A stretch of 13,238 nt of DNA from Synechococcales cyanobacterium PMM_0085 (lineage in GTDB: Bacteria; Cyanobacteriota; Cyanobacteriia; Elainellales; Elainellaceae): NCBI GenBank assembly GCA_949127705.1, contig CASBQJ010000253.1:1-13238 (forward strand). The letters are read 5' to 3'. The first letter of the stretch is position 1, and every line of letters begins with the position of its first letter. Shown in pieces: positions 6,317 through 13,167 of this stretch. The position numbers and the translations under genes are program-made. The notes under the pieces were generated by a model. The model did no database searches. It saw only the letters and a list, made by a program, of their open reading frames with translations, and had not been told where the DNA came from.

Positions 6317-6360
6317 AAACGAGACAGCAGCATGAGGTTAGTCAGTTTGCTATCTCGTTT
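6317..6360 (-). terminator. Hairpin between gvpA and gvpC, probable attenuator
   Basis: Positions 6317-6329 and 6348-6360 form a 13-bp inverted repeat with one mismatch, which is a U-G wobble in the minus-strand transcript. The loop has 18 bases. It begins 9 bases after the gvpA stop codon and is followed by GCAGAGAAACTT, not a strong U-run, so leaky termination or 3'-end protection of gvpA mRNA is more likely than full termination. Abundant single-gene gvpA transcripts with rarer gvpA-gvpC read-through are known from other cyanobacteria. The remainder of the 168-bp gap is AT-rich, with the gvpC ribosome site at its end. Confidence 0.7.
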
Positions 6361-6369
6361 ATGCAACCG

Positions 6370-6588
6370 TTAGGCAGCCGGAACAGCTGCTTGGGTCGTT
6401 AAACCTACTGCTTCGGCATATTTTAGATATGTTTCAACAGATGCAATTACCACACGGGCTTCGATCGACAACAGTTCAATTCCTACTAGAGAAACTCGAA
6501 CCCAGGCATCAATGACAATCCCTTTATCCAAAATACGATCGACTACTTCAGCCAAGCTCGACGAAGAGTTTACTTTTTCAACAGCCAT
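6370..6588 (-). CDS. gvpA: Gas vesicle structural protein GvpA
   Basis: A 72-residue GvpA, the small hydrophobic protein that forms the ribs of the gas-vesicle shell. The sequence is of the highly conserved cyanobacterial form: MAVEKVNSSSSLAEVVDRIL, then DKGIVIDAWVRVSLVGIELL, IEARVVIASVETYLKYAEAV and GLTTQAAVPAA. The start is the ATG at 6588; an in-frame TTG two codons earlier is rejected because the family starts MAVEK. A weak TAGGT lies about 12 bases upstream. It is the first gene of the gvp series and only one copy is present here. The hairpin right after its stop codon probably makes it the most abundant product of the cluster. Confidence 0.98.
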   Translation of the reverse strand: MAVEKVNSSSSLAEVVDRILDKGIVIDAWVRVSLVGIELLSIEARVVIASVETYLKYAEAVGLTTQAAVPAA

Positions 6589-6979
6589 GATCAATTACCT
6601 AAGTGTCGTTTATTGAGAACTTGATGTTGACCTGCTCAGCTCAAATATCGCTAAGATGCCAGAGGAATGGTTGATCTAATCCAGAAGCAGGATGGAAAAC
6701 GTGACGGATATCAGCGGATTTGCTGAAACTAATTAAGTCGCTGTAGACCGATTCCATTTGGTTTGATCCAACTCTGCATCTGGATATTTTGAAACCCTCA
6801 ATGATCAGGTACTCTTTCACATTTAAAGTGCGTTAGAAGAACTACTAACTACTCTAAAAGGTGAGATATATTCATCATTCCCCTCGACTGTAAAAGACTA
6901 ACGCTCGGATCAGTTTAGTTTTGGTTTGAGCGCATTTGGCTATCTTGTGTGAGCATTAATAGTATGAGTAGTTAGAGTT
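6589..6979. promoter_or_regulatory. 391-bp divergent intergenic region between gvpA and coaBC
   Basis: This must contain the promoters of both the gvp series (minus) and coaBC (plus), since the two genes diverge. I could not assign convincing -35/-10 pairs on either strand. It is more AT-rich than the surrounding genes, has no open frame resembling a gene, and has no HIP1 site. A 10-bp inverted repeat (CTAACTACTC at 6845-6854, GAGTAGTTAG at 6966-6975) has its right arm ending four bases before the coaBC ATG. Such a long leader upstream of gvpA leaves room for regulator sites. Confidence 0.5.
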
Positions 6980-8206
6980 ATGACAGATTCTAGAAATCGA
7001 GTGTTAGTGGGGGTAGGCGGTGGGATCGCGGCCTACAAAATCTGTGAAGTGGTGTCTACCTTGGCTAAGGCTGGGGTAGAGGTGCGAGTGATTTTAACAG
7101 ACAGCGCTCAGCAGTTTATTCCCGCCTTAACGCTGGCTACGCTGGCGCGGCATCCCGCCTATACCGATGCAGATTTTTGGCAGCCAACTCATGCTCGCCC
7201 GTTGCATATTGAGTTAGGAGAGTGGGCAGATGTGCTGTTGATGGCTCCTCTGACTGCAAATACCTTGGCAAAACTGGCCTATGGTTTGGCCGATAATCTG
7301 TTGACGAATACGGTGTTGGCCTCTGCCTGCCCCATCCTCCTTGCGCCCGCTATGAACACAGATATGTGGCAGCAAATTTCTGTGCAGCGCAACTGGGAAA
7401 TGCTGAAAACTGATCGCCGCTATCACAGCGTAGAACCAGGGACAGGAGTGCTGGCGTGCGATCGCGTGGGTTCGGGTCGGATGGCGGAGCCTGCAGAACT
7501 ATTGCCTTATCTAGAGTCGTTGCTGCACACTAACGGGACGCGAGATCTGGTGGGCAAACAGATTTTGATTAGTGCGGGAGGAACGCGGGAATATTTAGAC
7601 CCAGTCCGCTTTTTGGGCAATCCCTCGACGGGCAAAATGGGCGTGGCGTTGGCGCAGGCCGCCCTGCATCGGGGAGCACAGGTAACGTTGGTACATGCGC
7701 CCATGCAGGCTGATCTGCTGACCCGGTTATCAGGGGTAACTCAAATTCCTGTCACTAGTGCGGCTGAAATGCAGCAAGCGATGCACCAGCACTTTGCCAA
7801 AGCCGATTGGACGGTGATGGCGGCGGCGGTGGCTGATGCTAGACCCGCACATTACTCTCCCACAAAGCTTCCCAAAGCAGCTCTACCTGAAGCCTTACCG
7901 CTGATTTCGGTACCTGATATTGTGCTAGAACTCAGCCAGTTGAAGCATCCTCACCAGTTACTAGTTGGCTTCGCCGCTCAAACGGGAGATTTTGTGACCC
8001 CAGCGTTAGAAAAGCTGACCCGAAAAAACCTGGATGCGATCGCCGCTAACCCAATCGACCAAATCCATAGCGGCTTTGGCAGCGACCAAAATCAGGCTAT
8101 TTTATTAGACAGAACTGGACGGAAGGAGGCGATCGCACCGTGCAGTAAACTGCAAATGGCTCATCGACTATACGAGTTCTTGCAGGGATTAGAAAATAAA
8201 AAATAG
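6980..8206 (+). CDS. coaBC: Bifunctional phosphopantothenoylcysteine decarboxylase / phosphopantothenate-cysteine ligase
   Basis: A 408-residue CoaBC (Dfp), which makes 4'-phosphopantetheine for coenzyme A in two steps. The N-terminal flavin-dependent decarboxylase (about 1-185) shows GGIAAYK, His76 in LHIELGEWAD, Asn126 in APAMNTDMW and Cys160 in LACDRVGSGRMAEP, all catalytic positions of the family. The C-terminal ligase (about 190-400) shows ISAGGTREYLDPVRFLGNPS, with Asn214 as the likely acyl-phosphate contact, then AAAVADARP and the lysine segment PTKLPK (296-299). The start is the ATG at 6980, with only a weak purine-rich site before it. It is transcribed away from the gvp cluster and converges on nadK, so it appears to be a single-gene unit. 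All key residues are present. Confidence 0.97.
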   Translation: MTDSRNRVLVGVGGGIAAYKICEVVSTLAKAGVEVRVILTDSAQQFIPALTLATLARHPAYTDADFWQPTHARPLHIELGEWADVLLMAPLTANTLAKLAYGLADNLLTNTVLASACPILLAPAMNTDMWQQISVQRNWEMLKTDRRYHSVEPGTGVLACDRVGSGRMAEPAELLPYLESLLHTNGTRDLVGKQILISAGGTREYLDPVRFLGNPSTGKMGVALAQAALHRGAQVTLVHAPMQADLLTRLSGVTQIPVTSAAEMQQAMHQHFAKADWTVMAAAVADARPAHYSPTKLPKAALPEALPLISVPDIVLELSQLKHPHQLLVGFAAQTGDFVTPALEKLTRKNLDAIAANPIDQIHSGFGSDQNQAILLDRTGRKEAIAPCSKLQMAHRLYEFLQGLENKK

Positions 8207-8243
8207 CGCCTATGTTCGCCCACGACGCGGGTAAACATGGGCG
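8207..8243. terminator. Bidirectional terminator hairpin between coaBC and nadK
   Basis: CGCCTATGTT (8207-8216) pairs with AACATGGGCG (8234-8243) over 10 bp with one T-G wobble, and CCC/GGG can pair inside. It starts directly after the coaBC stop codon. On the minus strand the stem is followed by CTATTTTTTATTTTC, so it is a good rho-independent terminator for nadK. On the plus strand it has no T-run and may work less well for coaBC. Confidence 0.7.
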
Positions 8244-8263
8244 TTAAAAACAGAGCCGACTTC

Positions 8264-9184
8264 CTAATTCCGATGATTATTGTTGTATTGGACTAACGCC
8301 CCCGCCCACTGGAGTTTTTCGCGCAGGGTTTGGTAATACGAATAATTATCTCGTAGAATAATGAACCGGGCGTGAAACTCTGCCATCCGAATATCGACGC
8401 GCTGACCCGGCCAGATTGAGGTTGCCAGCACACCGTCCATCCACAGTTTTGTTGTGATATCGGGATCGGCCAGAGGCCAAATGCTGACTACTGAGCCAGG
8501 TGGAAGAATAATAGGGCGGCTGGAAAGGCTGAGCGGACAAATGGGAGTGACGGCGATCGCTTCCATGCCGGGATGGATAATCGGGCCATTTGCGGCAACT
8601 GTATAGCAGGTAGAACCCGTTGGTGTGGCTACAATTAGTCCATCACCCTGGTACTGATCGACCACGGCTCCGTCAATTTCCATTTCGAGAATCGACGTGA
8701 TCATCCGATCGGCAGACGCGGGTTTGACGCACATTTCATTCAAAGCTAGGAAGCGATCGCTCATCGGCTCCAGATTCGTGCGGTTGCCTTCAAACGTCGT
8801 CGCTTGCAGCATCATCCGTTGCTGTACGGCAAAGCGGTCGTCTAGCAACCGCTCCCAAACCTGCTCTGAATTCTGAAATACATCCAGCGGCTCTGTTAAA
8901 AACCCCAGATGTCCACCAATATTAATGGCCAGAATCGGCACCCCTTCTGGAGCCAGGTGACGTGCCGCCGCTAGCGCTGTGCCATCGCCTCCTAAAACGA
9001 TCGCCAGATCGATAGGCTGAGACACCGATGCCAAAAACACCGGATAAGGGTTGTCTCGGGCTCCGCTTGGCCCTAGCAGCACCCGACAGTTGCGAGCTTC
9101 TAGCTCACTAGCGCAGCGCTCTGCCCAACGTTGACTAAGGGAATGGCCAGACTTGTGAATAATAATGACTTGCTTTAGCTGCAC
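8264..9184 (-). CDS. nadK: NAD kinase
   Basis: A 306-residue NAD kinase that phosphorylates NAD to NADP with ATP. Diagnostic motifs are GGDGT (65-69), GGHLGFLTEP (90-99), NEMCVKP (149-155) and the NAD-binding GDGLIVATPTGSTCY (180-194); the last has Cys where GSTAY is more common. The start is GTG at 9184: an in-frame stop lies 13 bases upstream, so no earlier start exists, and the N-terminus MQLKQVIIIHKSG fits cyanobacterial NAD kinases. It lies 20 bp after ndhE on the same strand and ends at the shared hairpin, so it is probably the last gene of the ndh operon. NADP supply next to an NDH-1 operon is a sensible pairing, but joint control is inference. Confidence 0.96.
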   Translation of the reverse strand: MQLKQVIIIHKSGHSLSQRWAERCASELEARNCRVLLGPSGARDNPYPVFLASVSQPIDLAIVLGGDGTALAAARHLAPEGVPILAINIGGHLGFLTEPLDVFQNSEQVWERLLDDRFAVQQRMMLQATTFEGNRTNLEPMSDRFLALNEMCVKPASADRMITSILEMEIDGAVVDQYQGDGLIVATPTGSTCYTVAANGPIIHPGMEAIAVTPICPLSLSSRPIILPPGSVVSIWPLADPDITTKLWMDGVLATSIWPGQRVDIRMAEFHARFIILRDNYSYYQTLREKLQWAGALVQYNNNHRN

Positions 9185-9204
9185 ACGCTCATCTTTTCAA
9201 TCTG

Positions 9205-9510
9205 CTACCACTTCAGCAAATTGAACTGCTCCATATCTACCGTATCGCGATTTCGATAGATAGACAGCACAATTGCAAGGCCAACTGCCGCTTCAGCCGC
9301 CGCGATCGTAATCACGAAGACTGTAAAGACTTGACCTTTAACCTGGGCAGGGTCAAGAAAATTAGAAAATGCCATTAGATTCAAGTTGACTGAATTTAGC
9401 AGCAGCTCAATTGACATAAGCACGCGGATAGCGTTACGGCTCGTCACTAGGCCATAGATACCAATGCAAAATAGAGCGGCGGCTAACAGGAGGAAGTACT
9501 GAAGTTCCAT
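9205..9510 (-). CDS. ndhE: NDH-1 subunit NdhE (NuoK/ND4L homologue)
   Basis: A 101-residue membrane protein with three predicted transmembrane helices (about 5-24, 30-47 and 62-85). It matches NdhE, with the SIELLLNSVNLNLMAF segment holding the conserved membrane glutamate (Glu35) and a second in AAAEAAVGLA, both part of the proton path. It belongs to the thylakoid NDH-1 complex, which takes electrons from ferredoxin for cyclic flow and respiration. The start is the ATG at 9508-9510; the leader has no purine-rich ribosome site, only CCTTAACGCTTCCC. It lies 120 bp after ndhG and 20 bp before nadK. Confidence 0.97.
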   Translation of the reverse strand: MELQYFLLLAAALFCIGIYGLVTSRNAIRVLMSIELLLNSVNLNLMAFSNFLDPAQVKGQVFTVFVITIAAAEAAVGLAIVLSIYRNRDTVDMEQFNLLKW

Positions 9511-9564
9511 GGGAAGCGTTAAGGATTAACAGAGGAAAGAACTCGGGCTGTAATTTAAGTTATT

Positions 9565-9619
9565 CAAGATAAAGGAAGCAGAGGCATGAACCTTAAACTT
9601 GCTATCTTGTGCGGCTTCC
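9565..9619 (-). other. Interleaved inverted repeats (possible pseudoknot) in the ndhG-ndhE gap
   Basis: CAAGATA (9565-9571) can pair with TATCTTG (9603-9609), and GGAAGC (9574-9579) with GCTTCC (9614-9619). The two pairings interleave, which in the minus-strand transcript would give an H-type pseudoknot just after the ndhG stop codon. Either stem alone is short (7 and 6 bp), so chance is possible. Confidence 0.3.
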
Positions 9620-9630
9620 ACTTGCTTCGA

Positions 9631-10221
9631 TTAACGATTGCCACCTGTCGTCAATTCGCGAGGCCGCTCTGGCACTGTCAACTGAGGATTTTGATCTGCC
9701 TCTTCTGGCAAGTACTCACGCCGTGCAATCACGATCGCTCCAATCAGTGCCATTAAGAGCAACACTGAAACCAGCTCAAACGGCAGTAAGAAGTCGCTAA
9801 AGAAATGCTTCCCAATCACCACTAGCGCATCATCTCCAGCAATTGGAGCGCTTGAGAGCGTCCAAGGGGTGGCAACTACCATGGTTCCCAGCAGGCCAAA
9901 TAGACCTAGACACACTAACGCAGTCGCCGCTTTGCCAATCCATGCTTTTTCGACTGGCACAAAATCTTGCCGTTTGTTGACCAGCATGATGCCAAATAAA
10001 ATCAATACATTAACTGCCCCTACATAAATCAGGATTTGGGCAGCGGCGACAAACCCAGCATTTAGCAGAATATATAGTCCAGAAATGCTGATAAAAACGC
10101 CTGCCAGCAAAAAGGCTGAATAGACAATATTGTCTAGCAATACTACGCCAAGGGCAGTCCCTAGCATCATTGCAGCCAACAATGCAAATGAAACAATTTG
10201 AACGCCATCTGCCAAGTTCAC
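9631..10221 (-). CDS. ndhG: NDH-1 subunit NdhG (NuoJ/ND6 homologue)
   Basis: A 196-residue membrane protein with about five transmembrane helices. The family segments NLADGVQIVSF, GTALGVVLLDNIVYSAFLL, AAAQILIYVGAVNVLILFGI and LLPFELVSVLLLMALIGAI are all present, including the kinked third helix region. It sits in the proton-conducting arm junction of NDH-1. The start chosen is GTG at 10221: AGGAG lies seven bases upstream of it, while the TTG two codons earlier (10227) would have almost no spacing. Starting with VNLADG also matches the family. It follows ndhI by 91 bp and precedes ndhE by 120 bp on the same strand. Confidence 0.96.
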   Translation of the reverse strand: MNLADGVQIVSFALLAAMMLGTALGVVLLDNIVYSAFLLAGVFISISGLYILLNAGFVAAAQILIYVGAVNVLILFGIMLVNKRQDFVPVEKAWIGKAATALVCLGLFGLLGTMVVATPWTLSSAPIAGDDALVVIGKHFFSDFLLPFELVSVLLLMALIGAIVIARREYLPEEADQNPQLTVPERPRELTTGGNR

Positions 10222-10312
10222 GAGCAATCTCCTGATTAGGGGCTAGAAGAAGGGACAACGGACGCGAAAGTACGAAAGGGCTAAGTGAGTGCAGGCCAAG
10301 TCTTGATGTGAC

Positions 10313-10906
10313 CTACGATTTGGCTTTCTCCAAATCTTCCAGAATTTCTTCGGGAAGTTTACCAGCACGGCGAGAGCCAGTCGGCAAATCGTGGGGATCA
10401 AGCACGCCTTTGGGTAAGTAGCCTAGTTGACGTAGAGGTGTCACCATTGGATCTTCAGTTACCTTGTAAGGCAACCGTCCGAGAGCAACGTTGTCATAAT
10501 TCAGCTCATGGCGATCGTAGGTGGCCAGTTCGTATTCTTCTGTCATCGATAGGCAGTTAGTCGGGCAATATTCTACGCAGTTGCCGCAGAAAATACAAAC
10601 GCCGAAGTCGATACTATAGTGGTTTAGTTTTTTCTTCTTAGTTTCTTTGTTGAATTCCCAATCGACAACGGGGAGGTTGATCGGGCAAACCCGGACGCAA
10701 ACTTCACAAGAAATACACTTATCAAACTCAAAGTGAATCCGTCCGCGAAATCGCTCAGAAGGAATCAGCTTTTCGTAGGGGTACTGAACGGTGATGGGGC
10801 GGCGGTGCATGTGGTCAAACGTAACGGATAGACCCTGACCAATGTACTTTGCCGATTGAATGGCTTCCTTTGTATAGTCACCAACTTGCTTGAGAAACTT
10901 CAGCAT
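10313..10906 (-). CDS. ndhI: NDH-1 iron-sulfur subunit NdhI (NuoI homologue)
   Basis: A 197-residue peripheral subunit of NDH-1 carrying two [4Fe-4S] clusters. The binding motifs are CISCEVCVRVCP (Cys64, 67, 70, 74) and CIFCGNCVEYCP (Cys104, 107, 110, 114), both complete. The clusters pass electrons from reduced ferredoxin toward the quinone site formed with NdhA, NdhH and NdhK. The first 45 residues (amphipathic, MLKFLKQVGDYTKEAIQSAK) probably lie on the membrane. The start is the ATG at 10906, the only one that gives the family N-terminus. Its 96-base leader is very rich in C and T and lacks a Shine-Dalgarno sequence, which is unusual. It lies between ndhA and ndhG. Confidence 0.97.
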   Translation of the reverse strand: MLKFLKQVGDYTKEAIQSAKYIGQGLSVTFDHMHRRPITVQYPYEKLIPSERFRGRIHFEFDKCISCEVCVRVCPINLPVVDWEFNKETKKKKLNHYSIDFGVCIFCGNCVEYCPTNCLSMTEEYELATYDRHELNYDNVALGRLPYKVTEDPMVTPLRQLGYLPKGVLDPHDLPTGSRRAGKLPEEILEDLEKAKS

Positions 10907-11002
10907 GGCAGGAGGCGGGTGAAGGACGGGGAATTGGGAGAGGATTGGATGGAGGGATGTTGGTGAGGTGAGGACGCAGGCGCAGAGGAGATGCTGAGGC
11001 CG

Positions 11003-12127
11003 CTAAACCGGGCCTCCGAAGGCAACTGGGAACAGCAGCTTGAGGCCAGCCGTTAATAAAAGATTGACTAGTGAAACGGGCAGTAAGAACTTCCAGCCTA
11101 AGTCTAACAGCTGGTCAATCCGCACGCGAGGCACCGTCCAGCGCAATAAGATGGCAATGAAGATCATCAGGTATGCCTTGAACAGCATCATGACAATCCC
11201 CAAACTGGCAGTAATCACTTGCAGCCAAGCCGTATCTTCACTGACTCCGATTAGGTTGGCCAACAGGCCGACTGGAATGGGGGATTCCCAACCGCCTAAG
11301 TACAGAACTGCGACCATCAAGGCTGAAAGGACTAGGTTGGCATAGGAGCCAGCATAGAACAGCATGAACTTGACGGCGCTGTATTCAGTTTGGTAACCCG
11401 CTACGATTTCTTCCTCGGCTTCTGGCAGGTCGAAGGGCAGGCGTTCGCACTCAGCTAGAGCAGCAATCCAAAATATGACAAAGCCAATCGGCTGTCGCCA
11501 AATATTCCAGCCCAGGATGCCGTAGTCTGCCTGCCCTTGAACAATATCGATCGTGCTCAAGGAGTTGGACATCAAGACGACGGCTAGAACAGAGAGCGAT
11601 AAAGGAATTTCGTAGCTGATAGATTGGGCGGCGGCTCGCAGTCCACCCAGTAAAGAATATTTGTTGTTGGATGCATAACCCGCCATGAGCAACCCAATGG
11701 GAGCAATGCTGGAGATTGCAATCCACAAGAACACACCGATGCTGATGTCGGTAATGATCATGTTCTGCCCAAACGGCACAATCAGGTAGGACAGGAAGAT
11801 AGGGATAAAGACCAGCATGGGGGCGATCGCAAACAGCCATGGGTCTGTCTTTGCTGGCAGAATTTCTTCTTTAAACAACAGCTTGATCACATCGGCAGCA
11901 GGAATCAACATCCCCGCAGGGCCGGCATACTCAGGCCCAATGCGCTGTTGGGCGGCAGCAGAAATTTTGCGCTCTAGCCAGGTAGAAACCAACGCTAAAA
12001 CGGTTACAGCCCCAACCATGAGCACCATCGGCAATGGAATCCAAACGGTTTTGGCGGCTCCTGCCGTTAACCCAAACCCTTCCAAAGCTTGAACGAAACT
12101 TGCTTGTAAATCGATTCCTGGGTTCAT
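11003..12127 (-). CDS. ndhA: NDH-1 subunit NdhA (NuoH/ND1 homologue)
   Basis: A 374-residue membrane subunit with about eight transmembrane helices that forms the quinone chamber of NDH-1. Family segments seen are WLERKISAAAQQRIGPEYAG, the matrix-side loop with KLLFKEEILPAKTDP, SNNKYSLLGGLRAAAQSISY, AALAECERLPFDLPEAEEEI and VAGYQTEYSAVKFMLF; the glutamate-rich loop is typical of the quinone site. The start is the ATG at 12127 rather than the in-frame GTG at 12136, because MNPGIDLQ fits the family and GGGAAG precedes it. It is the first gene of the minus-strand series ndhA-I-G-E-nadK, and the 299-bp gap upstream should hold its promoter. Confidence 0.97.
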   Translation of the reverse strand: MNPGIDLQASFVQALEGFGLTAGAAKTVWIPLPMVLMVGAVTVLALVSTWLERKISAAAQQRIGPEYAGPAGMLIPAADVIKLLFKEEILPAKTDPWLFAIAPMLVFIPIFLSYLIVPFGQNMIITDISIGVFLWIAISSIAPIGLLMAGYASNNKYSLLGGLRAAAQSISYEIPLSLSVLAVVLMSNSLSTIDIVQGQADYGILGWNIWRQPIGFVIFWIAALAECERLPFDLPEAEEEIVAGYQTEYSAVKFMLFYAGSYANLVLSALMVAVLYLGGWESPIPVGLLANLIGVSEDTAWLQVITASLGIVMMLFKAYLMIFIAILLRWTVPRVRIDQLLDLGWKFLLPVSLVNLLLTAGLKLLFPVAFGGPV

Positions 12128-12426
12128 ACTTCCCACATTAGGCGACAGACTAGGGGCAATAAAGGGGGCAATGAGGGAAATCTAGCTCCCCAAGGCACTG
12201 CGATCGCGAAGATCCATCAGTCAACACAGATTCAGTATATCCGGTTCGTCCCTTCCTACAGTACTTCTAGACCAGTATCCCCATGACAAATTCCTGGGAT
12301 CATCATAAGTCTGCCTAAACTCCTGCTCTAAGTTCAGTGTCAGTGAAATCATCTGATGCGTTTATAGGTGCAGCCGTTACTATTTAAAGACGATTTATTA
12401 AAGACGATTTAACGGTATGAAAGGCT
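12128..12426. promoter_or_regulatory. Divergent intergenic region between ndhA and the sigma-like gene
   Basis: This region should hold both promoters. For ndhA (minus strand) TATACT at 12239-12234 is a good -10 box, about 107 bp upstream of the ATG, but no good -35 box lies at normal spacing. For the plus-strand gene, TACTAT at 12378-12383 could be a -10 box, also without a good -35. One HIP1 octamer lies near 12200. A perfect tandem 14-bp repeat sits just upstream of the sigma-like gene and is listed separately. I see no gene here. Confidence 0.4.
12384..12411. repeat. Perfect tandem repeat, two copies of 14 bp, upstream of the sigma-like gene
   Basis: TTAAAGACGATTTA occurs at 12384-12397 and again, directly abutting, at 12398-12411. 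The second copy ends 15 bases before the GTG start at 12427. It overlaps the likely start of the transcript, so it could be a regulator site, or simply a short duplication. Confidence 0.9.
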
Positions 12427-13098
12427 GTGCAAACTCCCGCTCTGTCTGAAGCAACCCATCCACTGATCAAGTCTCTGTCGCACTATAGCGATCAAGAATT
12501 GCTGACATTATTCCAGCGACATCCTGATGCGGGTCAGTATTTTGCAGCGATTTATTGCCGCTATAGCCCACTGGTCTACACCCTAATTCGACATTCAGCG
12601 CGATCGCCTGTGCAGGCCGATTACCTATTTGGGCACACATGGCGGCATGTTTTCCACGAATTGAGTGCGTTAAATCTTGATCCTGCGACTGCGCCAGGAA
12701 AAACCTTACAGTCGTGGATTATCAACGTGACAGCGGTTTGTATTAACCAGGCAGAGCTGCCTCCGGTAGAGTCGATTAATTATTCGCTGCCAGCTGCGCC
12801 ACCCCCCTTGTGGTGCTATGTCGAGCAGGCACTGGATCAGCTCTTGCCGATTCAGCGGTTGATGATTGTCATGGCACAGTCCTTTCACTGGAGCGAAACC
12901 CGGATCTCTGCCTATCTCCAAGCGGAGGGAGAGCAGATGTCGCCCAATCAGGTTAAGTCCGAACTGCAAAAGGGCTATCGCGGCTTAGAAGACGCTTTGC
13001 CGGAGGATATCCGCGCTATTTATTTGAACGACGAAAATCTGGCTCAGCGGTTAGAAGAGGGGCGAAACCCGGCAGCCCTAGAGCCTGATTTGGACTAG
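12427..13098 (+). CDS. Divergent sigma-70-like protein (cyanobacterial)
   Basis: A 223-residue soluble protein. Residues 20-100 (SDQELLTLFQ, then FAAIYCRYSPLVYTLIRHSA and a Trp-rich segment TWRHVFHEL) look like sigma region 2. Residues about 128-195 (VEQALDQLLPIQRLMIVMAQSFHWSETRISAYLQAEGEQMSPNQV) look like region 4 with its helix-turn-helix, including the LLPIQR stretch typical of ECF-type sigma factors. It would direct RNA polymerase to special promoters, but its targets are unknown. Region 2 departs from usual ECF sequences, so full sigma activity is not certain. The start is GTG at 12427, the first possible codon after an in-frame stop; AAAGG lies very close before it. It is transcribed away from ndhA, and I see no anti-sigma gene before the window ends. 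Confidence 0.75.
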   Translation: MQTPALSEATHPLIKSLSHYSDQELLTLFQRHPDAGQYFAAIYCRYSPLVYTLIRHSARSPVQADYLFGHTWRHVFHELSALNLDPATAPGKTLQSWIINVTAVCINQAELPPVESINYSLPAAPPPLWCYVEQALDQLLPIQRLMIVMAQSFHWSETRISAYLQAEGEQMSPNQVKSELQKGYRGLEDALPEDIRAIYLNDENLAQRLEEGRNPAALEPDLD

Positions 13099-13143
13099 CC
13101 CGTAGTGCATAGAGCACGAGAAAAAATGATCCTAGCCGGACTG

Positions 13144-13167
13144 AACCAATCAGCTTCACGATTGGTT
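13144..13167. other. 8-bp inverted repeat downstream of the sigma-like gene
   Basis: AACCAATC (13144-13151) and GATTGGTT (13160-13167) form a perfect 8-bp stem with an 8-base loop. It lies 46 bases beyond the stop codon. No T-run follows, so a terminator role is uncertain. The remaining sequence to the window end shows no gene I can support. Confidence 0.4.

Noticed and set aside
6370..6594. TTG start two codons upstream of the gvpA ATG
   Set aside because: GvpA proteins begin MAVEK, and the ATG at 6588 gives exactly that.
11451..11840. 129-codon minus-strand frame inside ndhA
   Set aside because: It overlaps the middle of ndhA in another frame and its product has no membrane or family pattern.
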